A stretch of 10,968 nucleotides of DNA. Origin: an uncultured Clostridia bacterium. GTDB lineage: Bacteria > Bacillota > Clostridia > Oscillospirales > CAG-272. Position numbers and translations under genes: made by a program. Of this stretch, positions 1-8,743 are shown piece by piece; position 1 is the stretch's first letter, and each line of letters begins with the position of its first letter. Under the pieces are notes generated by a model. It was given only the letters and a program-made list of their open reading frames with translations. It was not told where the DNA came from and did not search any database. The stretch spans positions 1-10,968 of the forward strand of contig CALEJO010000170.1 in assembly GCA_937898155.1 (NCBI GenBank), given 5' to 3'.

Positions 1-292
1 CGCGCGCCTTGTATCTCTCGGCGCAGCGGCAGAGCTCCGCGAGGTCCCCCTCGGGACGCGTCAGCCCCGTCGCGAGGAACGACGTCACGCCGTCCGCGAG
101 CTTGCCGCGTCCGATCGTCTCGAACGCCTCGTCCGTCGGCTTGATCCCGTGCTTTTTGGCGACAAGAAACGAGAAGAACGTTTTGAGGTCGAGCCGATAT
201 TCGTCCACCGTTTTTTCGGAACGCCCCTGAATCACGAGTTTATATTGCAAAAATCGCTCGACCACGTCGGGCATCCGCGGAACCGTCGCCAT
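1..292 (-). CDS. Tyrosine recombinase (XerC/XerD-like), N-terminal part, cut by window edge
   Basis: The first 97 codons of a tyrosine recombinase; the catalytic C-terminal domain lies outside the window. Reading down from the ATG at 292, the protein starts MATVPRMPDVVERFL and then shows a typical SAM-like core-binding domain: a YKLVIQGRSEKTVDEYR stretch followed by a hydrophobic FFSFLV helix at about residues 38-45. This spacing of helix, G-x-S-x-x-T, Y-x-x-D-L and FxxFL is characteristic of the phage integrase N-terminal domain of Xer proteins. The start is supported by an AAAGAGGTG ribosome binding site (298-306) 5 bases upstream and by a promoter just beyond it. Xer enzymes resolve chromosome dimers at dif; others of this fold move integrative elements, and the catalytic half would be needed to tell which this is. 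The GC-rich coding style matches the core genes beside it, so a housekeeping role is my preferred reading. Confidence 0.8.
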   Translation of the reverse strand, partial: MATVPRMPDVVERFLQYKLVIQGRSEKTVDEYRLDLKTFFSFLVAKKHGIKPTDEAFETIGRGKLADGVTSFLATGLTRPEGDLAELCRCAERYKAR

Positions 293-322
293 GCGCACAC
301 CTCTTTTCTTCTTGTTTCTCTT

Positions 323-351
323 ATTTTACCACGGAATTTTGTCTGATTCAA
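323..351 (-). promoter_or_regulatory. Sigma-A-type promoter for the tyrosine recombinase
   Basis: On the minus strand, TTGAAT (346-351) is followed by a 17-base spacer and TAAAAT (323-328). A TG one base upstream of the -10 box makes it an extended -10. Transcription would start near 316, giving a leader of roughly 24 bases before the ATG at 292. The promoter sits between the radA terminator and the recombinase, so the recombinase has its own transcription unit. Confidence 0.65.
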
Positions 352-364
352 GAGGATTTTGGAT

Positions 365-395
365 AAAAAAGTCCGTTCCGCGCGGCGGAACGGAC
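365..395 (-). terminator. Rho-independent terminator of the membrane protein-cwlD-radA operon
   Basis: A perfect 11-bp stem (371-381 with 385-395; arm GTCCGTTCCGC) closes a 3-base GCG loop. On the minus strand it is followed at once by six T residues (A-run 365-370 on the plus strand). It starts 6 bases after the radA stop codon. On the plus strand a short run of five T follows two bases after the stem, so weak termination in the other direction is possible. Confidence 0.9.
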
Positions 396-401
396 ACATT
401 T

Positions 402-1802
402 TTATTGCTTCGTTTGCTTCAAAAGCGGGAGCAGATCGAATACCGTTTTCACGGGAATCAACACGGTTCCCTTGCCGACGCGCACCTCGTTTTTTTGCAG
501 GTTGCGGCTCGGCACGACGATCTTCGTAAACCCGAGGCGTTCGCCCTCGTGAATACGCTGTTCGATGCGCGAGACGGCGCGCACCTCGCCCGAAAGCCCC
601 AATTCGCCGATGCAAAGCACGTCGTCGGGGATCGGCAGATCACGCAAGCTCGAAATCATCGAAAGCGCCAGCCCGACGTCCGACGCGGTCTCCTCGATCT
701 TGATGCCGCCGATGACGTTGACGTAAACGTCGTGCGTCGAAAATTGCAGTCCCAGCCGCTTTTCCAGCACGGCGAGAATCAGCGAGCTGCGGTTATAATC
801 CACGCCCATCGACATCCGGCGCGGAGACGGAAAAACGGTCGGCGTCGCCAAAACCTGCACCTCCGCGATCAGCGGGCGCGTGCCCTCAATGACACAGATC
901 GCGCAGTTGCCGGAAACGCCCTGCGGGCGATCGGCGATCAGCATTTCGGAAGGGCTGATCACCTCGCGGAGCCCGCGATCAGTCATCTCGAATACACCCA
1001 GCTCGTTGGTCGAGCCGAAGCGGTTCTTGATCGCGCGGATCATGCGACAGTTCTGTCGGCTCTCGCCCTCGAAATACAGCACCGTATCCACCATATGTTC
1101 CAGCACCTTCGGACCCGCGATGCTTCCCTCTTTATTGACGTGCCCGACGAGAAGCACCGCCGTGCCGTCGGTTTTTGCTTTATTGATGAATATTCCCGCT
1201 GATTCACGGATCTGCGTGACGCTGCCCGGGATCGTATTGCTTTCGCTGTGATACATCGTCTGGATCGAATCGACGATGATAACGTCCGGATGTAGTTTTG
1301 TCGCGTGGCTCAATACTTTTTCGACGTTCGTCTCGGTCAGCACATAAAGATTTTTCGGGTGGATGCCGAGGCGTTTGGCGCGCATGGAAATCTGCGCGGC
1401 GGATTCCTCGCCCGAGACGTAGAGCACGATGCGGTCCTCCGCGAGCGACGCGCAAACCTGCAAAAGAAGCGTCGATTTACCGATGCCCGGCTCGCCGGAA
1501 AGAAGCACCACCGATCCCTCGACGATCCCGCCGCCGAGCACGCGGTCAAATTCCCCGATGCCCGTCGCGCGGCGCAGATAGTCCGGCAGCTCCTCGTCCG
1601 TCAGCCGTTGCGGCTCGAATTCCCCGGGCGCACGCACAAGCATCGTCTGCCGTTTCGCCGCCGGCGTCGCCGCGGTCGGCTCCTCCTCATAAGTCTCCTC
1701 GGAGAAGGTATTCCAACTCCCGCATTGCGGGCATCTGCCGAGCCATTTCGCGCTCTGATAATCACATTCGCCGCAAACATAGACCGTCTTTGCTTTTTTC
1801 AT
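402..1802 (-). CDS. radA: DNA repair protein RadA (Sms)
   Basis: RadA is a RecA-paralogue ATPase and hexameric DNA helicase that promotes branch migration and processing of recombination intermediates in the cytoplasm. All family landmarks are present in the 466-residue protein. An N-terminal C4 zinc finger uses C10, C13, C24 and C27. The Walker A motif GEPGIGKST is at 103-111 and the Walker B strand VIIVD at 174-178. The RadA-specific KNRFG motif is at 259-263. The C-terminal Lon-protease-like domain (about 285-466) contains the PSPRRMSMGVDYNR region. Length is normal for the family (about 455-460). The ATG at 1802 begins the MKKAKTVYVCGEC start expected for RadA and is preceded by AGGA (1811-1814), which overlaps the cwlD stop codon. 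With only 10 bases between cwlD and radA, translation is probably coupled. It is the last gene of the operon, directly before the terminator. Confidence 0.97.
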   Translation of the reverse strand: MKKAKTVYVCGECDYQSAKWLGRCPQCGSWNTFSEETYEEEPTAATPAAKRQTMLVRAPGEFEPQRLTDEELPDYLRRATGIGEFDRVLGGGIVEGSVVLLSGEPGIGKSTLLLQVCASLAEDRIVLYVSGEESAAQISMRAKRLGIHPKNLYVLTETNVEKVLSHATKLHPDVIIVDSIQTMYHSESNTIPGSVTQIRESAGIFINKAKTDGTAVLLVGHVNKEGSIAGPKVLEHMVDTVLYFEGESRQNCRMIRAIKNRFGSTNELGVFEMTDRGLREVISPSEMLIADRPQGVSGNCAICVIEGTRPLIAEVQVLATPTVFPSPRRMSMGVDYNRSSLILAVLEKRLGLQFSTHDVYVNVIGGIKIEETASDVGLALSMISSLRDLPIPDDVLCIGELGLSGEVRAVSRIEQRIHEGERLGFTKIVVPSRNLQKNEVRVGKGTVLIPVKTVFDLLPLLKQTKQ

Positions 1803-1812
1803 ACAAACCGTC

Positions 1813-2556
1813 CTACTCCGGACCGCCCTCCGCGTCGTCGAGATAAGTGAGGATCGCGGTATAGATCGTCACCGCGAGGCGCTTTTGGTAGTCCTCTGTT
1901 TTCAGTAATTCCGTTTCCTCCGCATTCGAGAGGAAGCCGCATTCCACCAGCACGGCGGGGATTTCCAGCTCCCGAAGCACATAAATCGCGTCGCCCGCCG
2001 ACTTGCATTTGCGGTCGTTTTCCGCGTCAATCCCCGCGAGCGCCGAAAGGCGGATCGCCTCCGCGAGCGTGCGGCTCTCTTCGCGGTTGTCGGAATAATA
2101 GACCTGCAAGCCGCGATATTTTTCGACGGGGTATTTGTTCATATGGATGCTGACAAAAATCGCGTTTTCCGCGTGCGACGCGATGGCGACGCGGGCGCTC
2201 AGATCGTCGAGCTTTTTGTGAAGCGAGGTCGGCTCCGCCAGCTCGATATCGTCATTTCGCGTCATGACGACCTCGACGTCCGCCGTTTTGAGAAGCGCCG
2301 CGAGCTTTTGCGCGACCGCGAGATTCAGCCCTTTTTCGAGCGTGCCGTCCGAAGCGGACGCGCCGCCGTCCCTGCCCCCGTGTCCGGGGTCGATCACGAC
2401 CGTGACGGTCGGAGCGGCATTCACCGCGACAGGCGCTTCGCCCGTCACGCGCGCGACGGCGTTGCCGAGCGCCAACGCGCAGAAGATCAGCACCGCCGAG
2501 CAAAAAGAAAATTTCAAAAGGAAGCCGGCGGTCTGCCGGAAGCGTTCGTTTGCCAA
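1813..2556 (-). CDS. cwlD: N-acetylmuramoyl-L-alanine amidase, CwlD-like (spore cortex)
   Basis: A zinc amidase of the Amidase_3 family that cleaves the bond between MurNAc and the stem peptide. An N-terminal hydrophobic segment (about 11-32) would act as signal or membrane anchor. The catalytic domain follows from about residue 50. Zinc ligands and catalytic residues are visible: H59 in DPGHGG, E74 in GTLEKGLNL, H138 in VSIHMN and E205 in VECGFLSN. Overall architecture, length (247) and the acidic -GGPE tail closely resemble Bacillus subtilis CwlD, which ends -GDPPE. CwlD works with PdaA to make muramic delta-lactam in the spore cortex. The start codon is TTG: no ATG or GTG occurs in this frame between it and the upstream in-frame TGA, and GGCGGTG lies 5 bases before it. 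It is the middle gene of the operon. A vegetative amidase is the alternative, since the assignment to CwlD rests on similarity by eye. Confidence 0.85.
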   Translation of the reverse strand: MANERFRQTAGFLLKFSFCSAVLIFCALALGNAVARVTGEAPVAVNAAPTVTVVIDPGHGGRDGGASASDGTLEKGLNLAVAQKLAALLKTADVEVVMTRNDDIELAEPTSLHKKLDDLSARVAIASHAENAIFVSIHMNKYPVEKYRGLQVYYSDNREESRTLAEAIRLSALAGIDAENDRKCKSAGDAIYVLRELEIPAVLVECGFLSNAEETELLKTEDYQKRLAVTIYTAILTYLDDAEGGPE

Positions 2557-2617
2557 ATCATCACCGCCGTTTTCATGGATTCAATGCAATCTATGAAGCG
2601 GGCGGCGGGATTATGCG

Positions 2618-3169
2618 TCAGTTTTTCTTTTTCGGGAAAAGCGAAAATTCTTTCGTGCCGAGGAAATAGCCGAGTCCCGCGAAAAGCATCGGCAAAACGG
2701 ACACCGTCACGTAAGAAAACGGCGATCCCGTCAAAAGCCGCAACCCAAGCGCGGGCGCGTCCCATAGCAGTTCGATGACGGAGAAGATCGCGTGCAGCTT
2801 CTGCACGCCGGCATAGTCCTGATAGAAAAACGCGATCAGATATACGATATTCACGAGGAAACTCGGCACCGACGCGAGTGCGCCGAGCACGAGTCCCCGT
2901 GCGGGGCGAAGCGTCATGCGTCCGCCTTTGGCGCTCAGCGCGTCCTTGGCGCCGCGCTCCCAAAGCTGGATGCGCACGAGATAATAATAAAACGCGAAGA
3001 TCAGCACCGTGATCAGCACGACAAGAAGCGTCTTCGCCTGCTCGGTCATGGAGAGTTCAAGCGTAAACGGGCTGAGGCACATCACGCTGAACACCGAAAG
3101 CGCGAGGTGCGTCGTGAGAAGTTTAAATATATCGCGCCGATACGCCGACCAAAATTCCTTGAAACGCAT
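2618..3169 (-). CDS. Multi-pass membrane protein of unknown function
   Basis: A 183-residue protein with about four or five predicted membrane segments: about 14-36, 46-66, 92-116, possibly 122-145, and 152-171. A basic loop at 70-91 (WERGAKDALSAKGGRMTLRP) and a basic FPKKKN tail suggest where cytoplasmic parts lie. The ending GYFLGTKEFSL recalls uncharacterised clostridial membrane proteins that end in GY-x-LG-x-K, but I cannot assign a family function. The start is supported by GGAAAGGAA (3178-3186) 8 bases upstream and a promoter 30 bases upstream. It is the first gene of the operon with cwlD and radA, 61 bases ahead of cwlD. Its position beside a cortex amidase makes a cell-envelope or sporulation role conceivable, but that is inference from location only. 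Confidence 0.85.
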   Translation of the reverse strand: MRFKEFWSAYRRDIFKLLTTHLALSVFSVMCLSPFTLELSMTEQAKTLLVVLITVLIFAFYYYLVRIQLWERGAKDALSAKGGRMTLRPARGLVLGALASVPSFLVNIVYLIAFFYQDYAGVQKLHAIFSVIELLWDAPALGLRLLTGSPFSYVTVSVLPMLFAGLGYFLGTKEFSLFPKKKN

Positions 3170-3201
3170 AGAAAAGATTCCTTTCCGTTCTCTTTGGTTT
3201 T

Positions 3202-3230
3202 ATTATACCGAATTTTCGCGCGTTTCGCAA
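3202..3230 (-). promoter_or_regulatory. Sigma-A-type promoter of the membrane protein-cwlD-radA operon
   Basis: On the minus strand, TTGCGA (3225-3230) and a perfect TATAAT (3202-3207) are separated by 17 bases. Transcription would begin near 3195, about 25 bases before the ATG at 3169. It points away from the asnS promoter about 60 bases further right. A cwlD gene might be expected to have a sporulation-sigma promoter; what is visible here is vegetative-type. Confidence 0.75.
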
Positions 3231-3290
3231 GGGCTTTGCCGAAAATTTCGCCAAGGATGCGCTCAGGCGGAACTTTTTTCGGCAAATCTC

Positions 3291-3319
3291 TTGTATTTTG
3301 CTTCCGAACGCGTTATAAT
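3291..3319 (+). promoter_or_regulatory. Sigma-A-type promoter of the asnS operon
   Basis: TTGTAT (3291-3296), a 17-base spacer and a perfect TATAAT (3314-3319). The predicted start near 3326 gives a leader of about 40 bases. That is too short for a T-box, which often controls aminoacyl-tRNA synthetase genes in Firmicutes, and no specifier-loop or terminator/antiterminator structure was seen. The ribosome binding site AAGGGG is at 3351-3356. Confidence 0.75.
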
Positions 3320-3365
3320 GAAAAAAATATAAAATGGAATATTATTTCAAAAGGGGACTTCATAT

Positions 3366-4760
<1,395 letters not shown>

Positions 4761-4781
4761 CGCAAAAAACGGAGGACATCT

Positions 4782-6056
4782 ATGACATATCCGCAAATGA
4801 GCGCGGACGAACTCCGCGCGGAAAAAGCGTCTCTCGAAGCCGCGTATCGCGCAGTATGTAAACAGCATCTCTCGTTGAATCTCGCGCGCGGAAAACCGTC
4901 GAGCGAACAGCTCGACCTTTCCGAAGCGATCCTTTCGTTCCCCGCCACGAGCGCGGAAACGATCGCGCCCGACGGCATGGACACCCGCAACTACGGGTTT
5001 CTGACCGGCGTGCCCGCTCTGCGCTCGCTCTTTGCCGATCTGCTCGGCGTCGGGGAGGAAGACATCCTGCTCGGCACAAATTCCACACTTTCGATGATCT
5101 ACGACGCGGTGTGCCGTGCCGTGCTGTTCGGCGTCTGTGACGGATGCAAGCCGTGGAAGGATCAGGGCACGATCCGCTTTCTCTGCCCCACGCCCGGCTA
5201 CGACCGCCATTTCGCCATTTGCGAAAAATTCGGCATCGAAATGATCCCCGTCGCCATGACGGGACACGGGCCCGATATGGACGCGGTGGAGGCGCTCGTC
5301 GCCGATCCGCAGGTCAAAGGAATGCTCTGCGTGCCGAAATACGCGAATCCGACCGGCGAGACCTACGATGCCGAAACGGTGCGCCGCATCGCCGCGCTGA
5401 AACCGGCGGCACGCGATTTCCGCGTCTTCTGGGATATGGCATATCTGCTCCACGATCTCGACGAAACGCCGGATACGCTCGAAAATATCTTCACGCTCGT
5501 CAAGGGCACGCCGAACGAAGACCTCGTGCTCGGCTTCTTCTCGACCTCGAAAATCACCTATCCGGGTGCCGGCGTCGCCATGATGATCTCCGGCAAAGCG
5601 AACGTCGAACGCGCGGTCCGCGATATCTCGATCCGTATGATCGGCCCCGATAAGATCAATCAGCTCCGCCACCTGCGCTATCTGCAAAACGCTGCGCACA
5701 TGAAAGAACTGATGCGGGAGCACGCGGCGATCCTCGGTCCCAAAATGGACGCCGCGGCACGCATCCTCGATGAAGAGCTGACTCCCTGCGGCGTCGCGCA
5801 TTTCGTGAAGCCCCACGGCGGCTATTTCATCTCGCTGAACGTCTATCCCGGCACCGCGAAACGCACCGAGGCGCTCGCCAAAGCGGCAGGCGTCACGCTG
5901 ACGCCCGCGGGCGCCGCGTTCCCGTATCATCGCGATCCGAACGATGAAAATCTGCGCATTGCGCCCTCGTATCCCCCGCTTGCCGAAGTCGAAGCGGCGA
6001 TGCGCGTGGTCGCGCTTTGCGCCAAACTCGCGGCGGCGGAGGTTCTGCTCCGCTGA
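4782..6056 (+). CDS. PLP-dependent aminotransferase, AspT-type (MocR-like fold), probably aspartate aminotransferase
   Basis: A 424-residue fold-type I, PLP-dependent enzyme. Visible landmarks are NLARGKPSSEQLDLS (33-47), the YANPTGE motif with N189, WDMAY with D218 and Y221, the PLP lysine K257 in FSTSKITYPGAG, and the substrate-carboxylate arginine R392 in NLRIAPSYP. This pattern fits the Aminotran_MocR family (PF12897). Its best known member is the unusual aspartate aminotransferase AspT of Corynebacterium glutamicum, which interconverts aspartate and 2-oxoglutarate with oxaloacetate and glutamate. The family has also been labelled alanine-glyoxylate transaminase, so the substrate is inferred. 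No N-terminal wHTH domain is present, so it is an enzyme and not a MocR regulator. GGAGGA (4771-4776) lies 5 bases before the ATG. It sits between asnS and ddl and is read as part of that operon. Confidence 0.88.
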   Translation: MTYPQMSADELRAEKASLEAAYRAVCKQHLSLNLARGKPSSEQLDLSEAILSFPATSAETIAPDGMDTRNYGFLTGVPALRSLFADLLGVGEEDILLGTNSTLSMIYDAVCRAVLFGVCDGCKPWKDQGTIRFLCPTPGYDRHFAICEKFGIEMIPVAMTGHGPDMDAVEALVADPQVKGMLCVPKYANPTGETYDAETVRRIAALKPAARDFRVFWDMAYLLHDLDETPDTLENIFTLVKGTPNEDLVLGFFSTSKITYPGAGVAMMISGKANVERAVRDISIRMIGPDKINQLRHLRYLQNAAHMKELMREHAAILGPKMDAAARILDEELTPCGVAHFVKPHGGYFISLNVYPGTAKRTEALAKAAGVTLTPAGAAFPYHRDPNDENLRIAPSYPPLAEVEAAMRVVALCAKLAAAEVLLR

Positions 6057-6086
6057 CCGCATTCCACAGAAAGGGCGCTTTTCTTC

Positions 6087-7100
6087 ATGAAAATCACCGT
6101 GTTAGCCGGCGGTTATAGCCCCGAGCGCGACGTGTCGCTCCTCTCGGGCTCGCTGATCGCCAATTCCCTTTGCAAAAGCGGCCATGAGGTCGCGCTCGCA
6201 GACGTCTTTTTCCCGATCGACCGCGCCGCGATCCCCACTATGTTCCGCCGCGACGGCGGATATACCTACCGGATCCCTACCGCGCCGCCCGATCTGACGG
6301 CGCTCCGCCAAAAAGTTCCGGGCACCGCGCTCGTCGGCGACGGCATCCTGGACCTTTGTGCGGCGGCAGACGTCGTTTTTCTCGCGCTCCACGGCGGGAT
6401 GGGCGAGGACGGTCGCATCCAAGCTATTCTCTCCTCCATGGGCATTCGCCACACGGGCAGCTCGTTTGAGGGCTGTCTGCTCGCCATGGACAAAGCCATC
6501 TCCAAGCGCATCTTCCGCGCGAGCGGCATCCCGACCGCCGATTTCCGCGTGCTCGAAAAGGGCGAAGACGCCTCGTCGGTCGCGCTTCCGTGCGTCGTCA
6601 AGCCCTGCTCCTGCGGCTCGTCCGTCGGTGTTTCGATCGTCTCGACCGAAGACGAACTCGCGAAAGCGCTTGATTTCGCCTATGCATATGAAGACAAGGT
6701 CGTGATCGAAGACTTCATCGTCGGACGGGAATTTTCCGTCGGCGTGCTGAACGGACGCGCGCTTCCCGCGGTGGAGATCCGCCCGAAGAGCGGCTTTTAC
6801 GATTACGAACGAAAATATCAGTCCGGCATGACCGACGAGCTCTGCCCTGCCCCTCTCCTCGAAGCGGAAGCGGAACGGCTCGGCAAGCTGGCGCTGAAAG
6901 TGCATCGCGCGCTCGGGCTCGGCTCGTATAGCCGCGTGGACGTGATGCGCGACGAAAAAACGGGACGGTTTTTCGTCCTCGAAGCGAATACGTTGCCCGG
7001 CATGACGCCGATGAGCTTGCTTCCGCAGGAAGCGGCGGCGGCGGGCATTGACTACGATACGCTCTGTCTCACCATCGCGGAGGCGGCGCTATCTGAATAA
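6087..7100 (+). CDS. ddl: D-alanine--D-alanine ligase
   Basis: An ATP-grasp ligase joining two D-alanines for the peptidoglycan stem peptide. The 337-residue protein has the AGGYSPERDVSLLSG start (7-21, E13 near the first D-Ala), LHGGMGEDG (101-109), the KPCSCGSSVGVS ATP-binding loop (172-183), and the C-terminal metal site D285, E299 and N301 (VLEANTLPGM). The omega-loop reads KSGFYDYERKY (234-244). The tyrosine there is what is seen in true D-Ala-D-Ala ligases and differs from the VanA-type D-Lac ligases, so vancomycin resistance is not indicated. An AGAAAGGG site lies about 11 bases upstream. The gene starts 30 bases after the aminotransferase and ends 13 bases before coaW. Confidence 0.96.
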   Translation: MKITVLAGGYSPERDVSLLSGSLIANSLCKSGHEVALADVFFPIDRAAIPTMFRRDGGYTYRIPTAPPDLTALRQKVPGTALVGDGILDLCAAADVVFLALHGGMGEDGRIQAILSSMGIRHTGSSFEGCLLAMDKAISKRIFRASGIPTADFRVLEKGEDASSVALPCVVKPCSCGSSVGVSIVSTEDELAKALDFAYAYEDKVVIEDFIVGREFSVGVLNGRALPAVEIRPKSGFYDYERKYQSGMTDELCPAPLLEAEAERLGKLALKVHRALGLGSYSRVDVMRDEKTGRFFVLEANTLPGMTPMSLLPQEAAAAGIDYDTLCLTIAEAALSE

Positions 7101-7113
7101 AAAGGAAGAAATT

Positions 7114-7932
7114 ATGAAAAAAGCCATTCTCGGCATTGACGTCGGCGGCAGCACGACGAAGATCGTCGGCTTTTCCGGCGACGCGATCATCGCGCCGCAA
7201 CTCGTCAAAGCGGCGGACCCACTGACCTCACTTTACGGTGCGTTCGGCAAATTCACCGACGAAAACGAAATTGAGCTTTCTGATATCGAAAAAGTCATTC
7301 TGACGGGTGTCGGCGCGTCTTACGTGGCGAAACCCCTCTACGGGCTTTCCTGCGAAACGGCGAACGAATTTGACTGCGTCGGACGCGGTGGGCTGTATCT
7401 TTCCGGGCTCGGCGAAGCCATCGTCGTCAGTATGGGCACGGGCACGGCACTCGTCCACGCGAAGCGCGGCGCCAAAACCGAATATCTCGGCGGCACAGGC
7501 GTCGGCGGCGGCACGCTGATCGGGCTTGCCAAGAAGATGCTCGGCATGGAAAGCATCGAGCATATCGTCGAAACCGCCAAGGGCGGCGTGCTCGACCACG
7601 TCGATCTCAAAATCAAGGACATCACGGCAAACCGCGCGTCGATCTCCCTGCCCGAATCCATGACCGCCGCGAATTTCGGCAAGCTCTCCGACATCGCGTC
7701 GCAGGCGGACATCGCGCTCGCCATTCTCAATATGGTCTTTGAGACCGCGGCGATGCTCGGCGTCTTCGCGGCGCGCGATAAAGGGCTCCGCGACATCGTG
7801 CTGACGGGCAACCTTTTGACGATCCCGCAGGCGAAGGACATTTTCGCTTCGCTGACCGACATCTTCGGCATGCACTTCCTGATTCCCGAGAACGCGCAGT
7901 TCGCGACCGCGATCGGCGCGGGACTGCTTTGA
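7114..7932 (+). CDS. coaW: Type II pantothenate kinase
   Basis: Phosphorylates pantothenate in the first committed step of CoA synthesis. The 272-residue protein follows the plan of Staphylococcus aureus CoaW. It has the ASKHA phosphate-1 loop IDVGGSTTKIVG (8-19), a catalytic glutamate E85 in NEFDCVGRGGLYLSG aligning with the E70 region of the S. aureus enzyme, SMGTGTAL (106-113), GGTGVGGGTLIGL (126-138), SMTAANFG (182-189), and a C-terminal AQFATAIGAGLL. The frame stays open upstream to an ATG at 7048, but that start lies inside ddl and adds a basic, non-family leader. The ATG at 7114, with AAAGGAAG at 7101-7108, gives the normal family N-terminus. It is the last gene of the operon, followed by a strong terminator. 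Type II enzymes are usually insensitive to CoA feedback, unlike type I CoaA. Confidence 0.93.
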   Translation: MKKAILGIDVGGSTTKIVGFSGDAIIAPQLVKAADPLTSLYGAFGKFTDENEIELSDIEKVILTGVGASYVAKPLYGLSCETANEFDCVGRGGLYLSGLGEAIVVSMGTGTALVHAKRGAKTEYLGGTGVGGGTLIGLAKKMLGMESIEHIVETAKGGVLDHVDLKIKDITANRASISLPESMTAANFGKLSDIASQADIALAILNMVFETAAMLGVFAARDKGLRDIVLTGNLLTIPQAKDIFASLTDIFGMHFLIPENAQFATAIGAGLL

Positions 7933-7942
7933 CTGAGAAAAC

Positions 7943-7971
7943 AAAAACCGCTTGCGTGCAAGCGGTTTTTT
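7943..7971. terminator. Bidirectional rho-independent terminator between coaW and the accessory block
   Basis: Inverted arms AACCGCTTGC and GCAAGCGGTT (7946-7955 and 7958-7967) form a stem of about 8-12 bp with a small loop. Six T residues (7966-7971) follow on the plus strand. The A-run 7943-7947 gives a T-run for the minus strand, so it can stop both the asnS operon and the convergent zinc-ribbon gene. It marks the right end of the GC-rich core block. Confidence 0.9.
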
Positions 7972-8011
7972 CTGTATGAGTGCATCAAACGGTGCCATGC
8001 GCCGGCAACGA

Positions 8012-8245
8012 TCAAGTCGGCATTTGCTCGTTGATTTCATTCAGCAAATTGATGGTTTTATAAGTCTTTTCACAATGTTTGCATTGCCAATCGCAGTTGC
8101 TCTTTTTGGCTTTTTGATGCAGGATTTCCAATTCGTTTCCGCAAATCGGGCAATTCACCCGTTCGCTCCGCCACAACTTTTTCAAAAACGCGATGGCTTC
8201 CGCGCGCGAATTCATTTTCAGCTCTTTTAATTTGATCTGTTGCAT
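8012..8245 (-). CDS. Small zinc-ribbon protein, like the N-terminal zinc ribbon of IS1595-type transposases
   Basis: A 77-residue protein with a four-cysteine zinc ribbon: CPIC at 32-35 and CKHC at 55-58. It is preceded by a helix EAIAFLKKLWRSERVN. The order (short helix with FLKxLxW-like pattern, VxCPxCG, then WQCKHCEKxY) resembles the N-terminal zinc-ribbon module (PF12760-like) of IS1595-family transposases. The protein ends soon afterwards, with no DDE nuclease domain, so it is either a stand-alone zinc-ribbon protein or a transposase stub. The frame is open upstream to an ATG at 8281, but GGAG (8253-8256) lies 7 bases before the ATG at 8245, which I take as the start. It lies 48 bases downstream of the acetyltransferase in the same direction, with no terminator seen between them. 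Function is unknown. Confidence 0.65.
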   Translation of the reverse strand: MQQIKLKELKMNSRAEAIAFLKKLWRSERVNCPICGNELEILHQKAKKSNCDWQCKHCEKTYKTINLLNEINEQMPT

Positions 8246-8293
8246 ACGGTGTCTCCGCATTTTTATTTTGTGATTGCTCAAAAAAACGAAAAT

Positions 8294-8743
8294 TCAGTCA
8301 TGGACATAGATTCTGCTCATGTGGGATTCGCCGTCCCCGTGCGCCATGCACAAGAATTTCCAGCCGTATCTTTCATAAAAGTTTGTATGGTCGGTCAGCA
8401 GATAGATAGGCGTAATGCCTTTTGCGCGCATATCCTCAACGACCATATTCAACAGATGTCCGGCAATTCCTTGACACCTGACGCGCTCTTCGGTATAAAC
8501 CGCACAGATATTGGGAGCAAGGTCTTTTCGATCGTGGAAGTCATTTTCAATCACGCCCATTCCCCCGACAATCTGATCCCCATCCAAGCAAAGATACCAG
8601 CCATATTCCGTTTCTCCTCTGAGATAGGACTTCATACAGGCGAGGTAAGCATCTGTTGGAACGCCCCATTTCTCATGGAACCAATCCGCGGCGTATTCTT
8701 TCCGTTTCGGGCATTCTCGCAAAGTCATATAAGTATATTCCAT
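8294..8743 (-). CDS. GNAT-family N-acetyltransferase
   Basis: A small acetyl-CoA-dependent acetyltransferase (149 residues from this start). The central fold is visible: strand YGWYLCLDGDQIVGGMGV, strand ICAVYTEERVRCQGIA and a long helix HLLNMVVEDMRAKG. The R-x-x-Q/R-G-x-G/A acetyl-CoA loop appears as RVRCQGIA. Then come strand IYLLTDHTN and the terminal FYERYGWKF that many GNATs carry. The substrate cannot be read from sequence. An alternative ATG lies four codons upstream (8755), but GGAG (8750-8753) sits 6 bases before the ATG at 8743, so that start is preferred. It is AT-richer than the core genes and follows the hsdS remnant, whose open frame runs over its first codons. Confidence 0.88.
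   Translation of the reverse strand: MEYTYMTLRECPKRKEYAADWFHEKWGVPTDAYLACMKSYLRGETEYGWYLCLDGDQIVGGMGVIENDFHDRKDLAPNICAVYTEERVRCQGIAGHLLNMVVEDMRAKGITPIYLLTDHTNFYERYGWKFLCMAHGDGESHMSRIYVHD

Noticed and set aside
291..1202. Plus-strand ORF (303 codons) over radA
   Set aside because: Antisense to radA with its intact motifs; Arg/His-rich translation; crosses the radA terminator and recombinase promoter.
4782..6056. MocR/GntR transcriptional regulator
   Set aside because: No N-terminal winged-helix domain; the protein starts directly with the aminotransferase fold.
6102..6905. Minus-strand ORF (267 codons) over ddl
   Set aside because: Mirror-frame artefact of ddl; no ribosome binding site or domain pattern noticed.
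6087..7100. Vancomycin-resistance-type ligase (VanA/VanB-like)
   Set aside because: The omega-loop has the FYDYERKY tyrosine of ordinary D-Ala-D-Ala ligases, and no vanH or vanX neighbours are present.
7048..7113. Upstream start for coaW at 7048
   Set aside because: It would lie inside ddl, add a basic leader not seen in pantothenate kinases, and ignore the good AAAGGAAG site before the ATG at 7114.
7228..8040. Minus-strand ORFs (270 and 225 codons) over coaW
   Set aside because: Antisense to coaW and running through the bidirectional terminator; composition typical of shadow frames.
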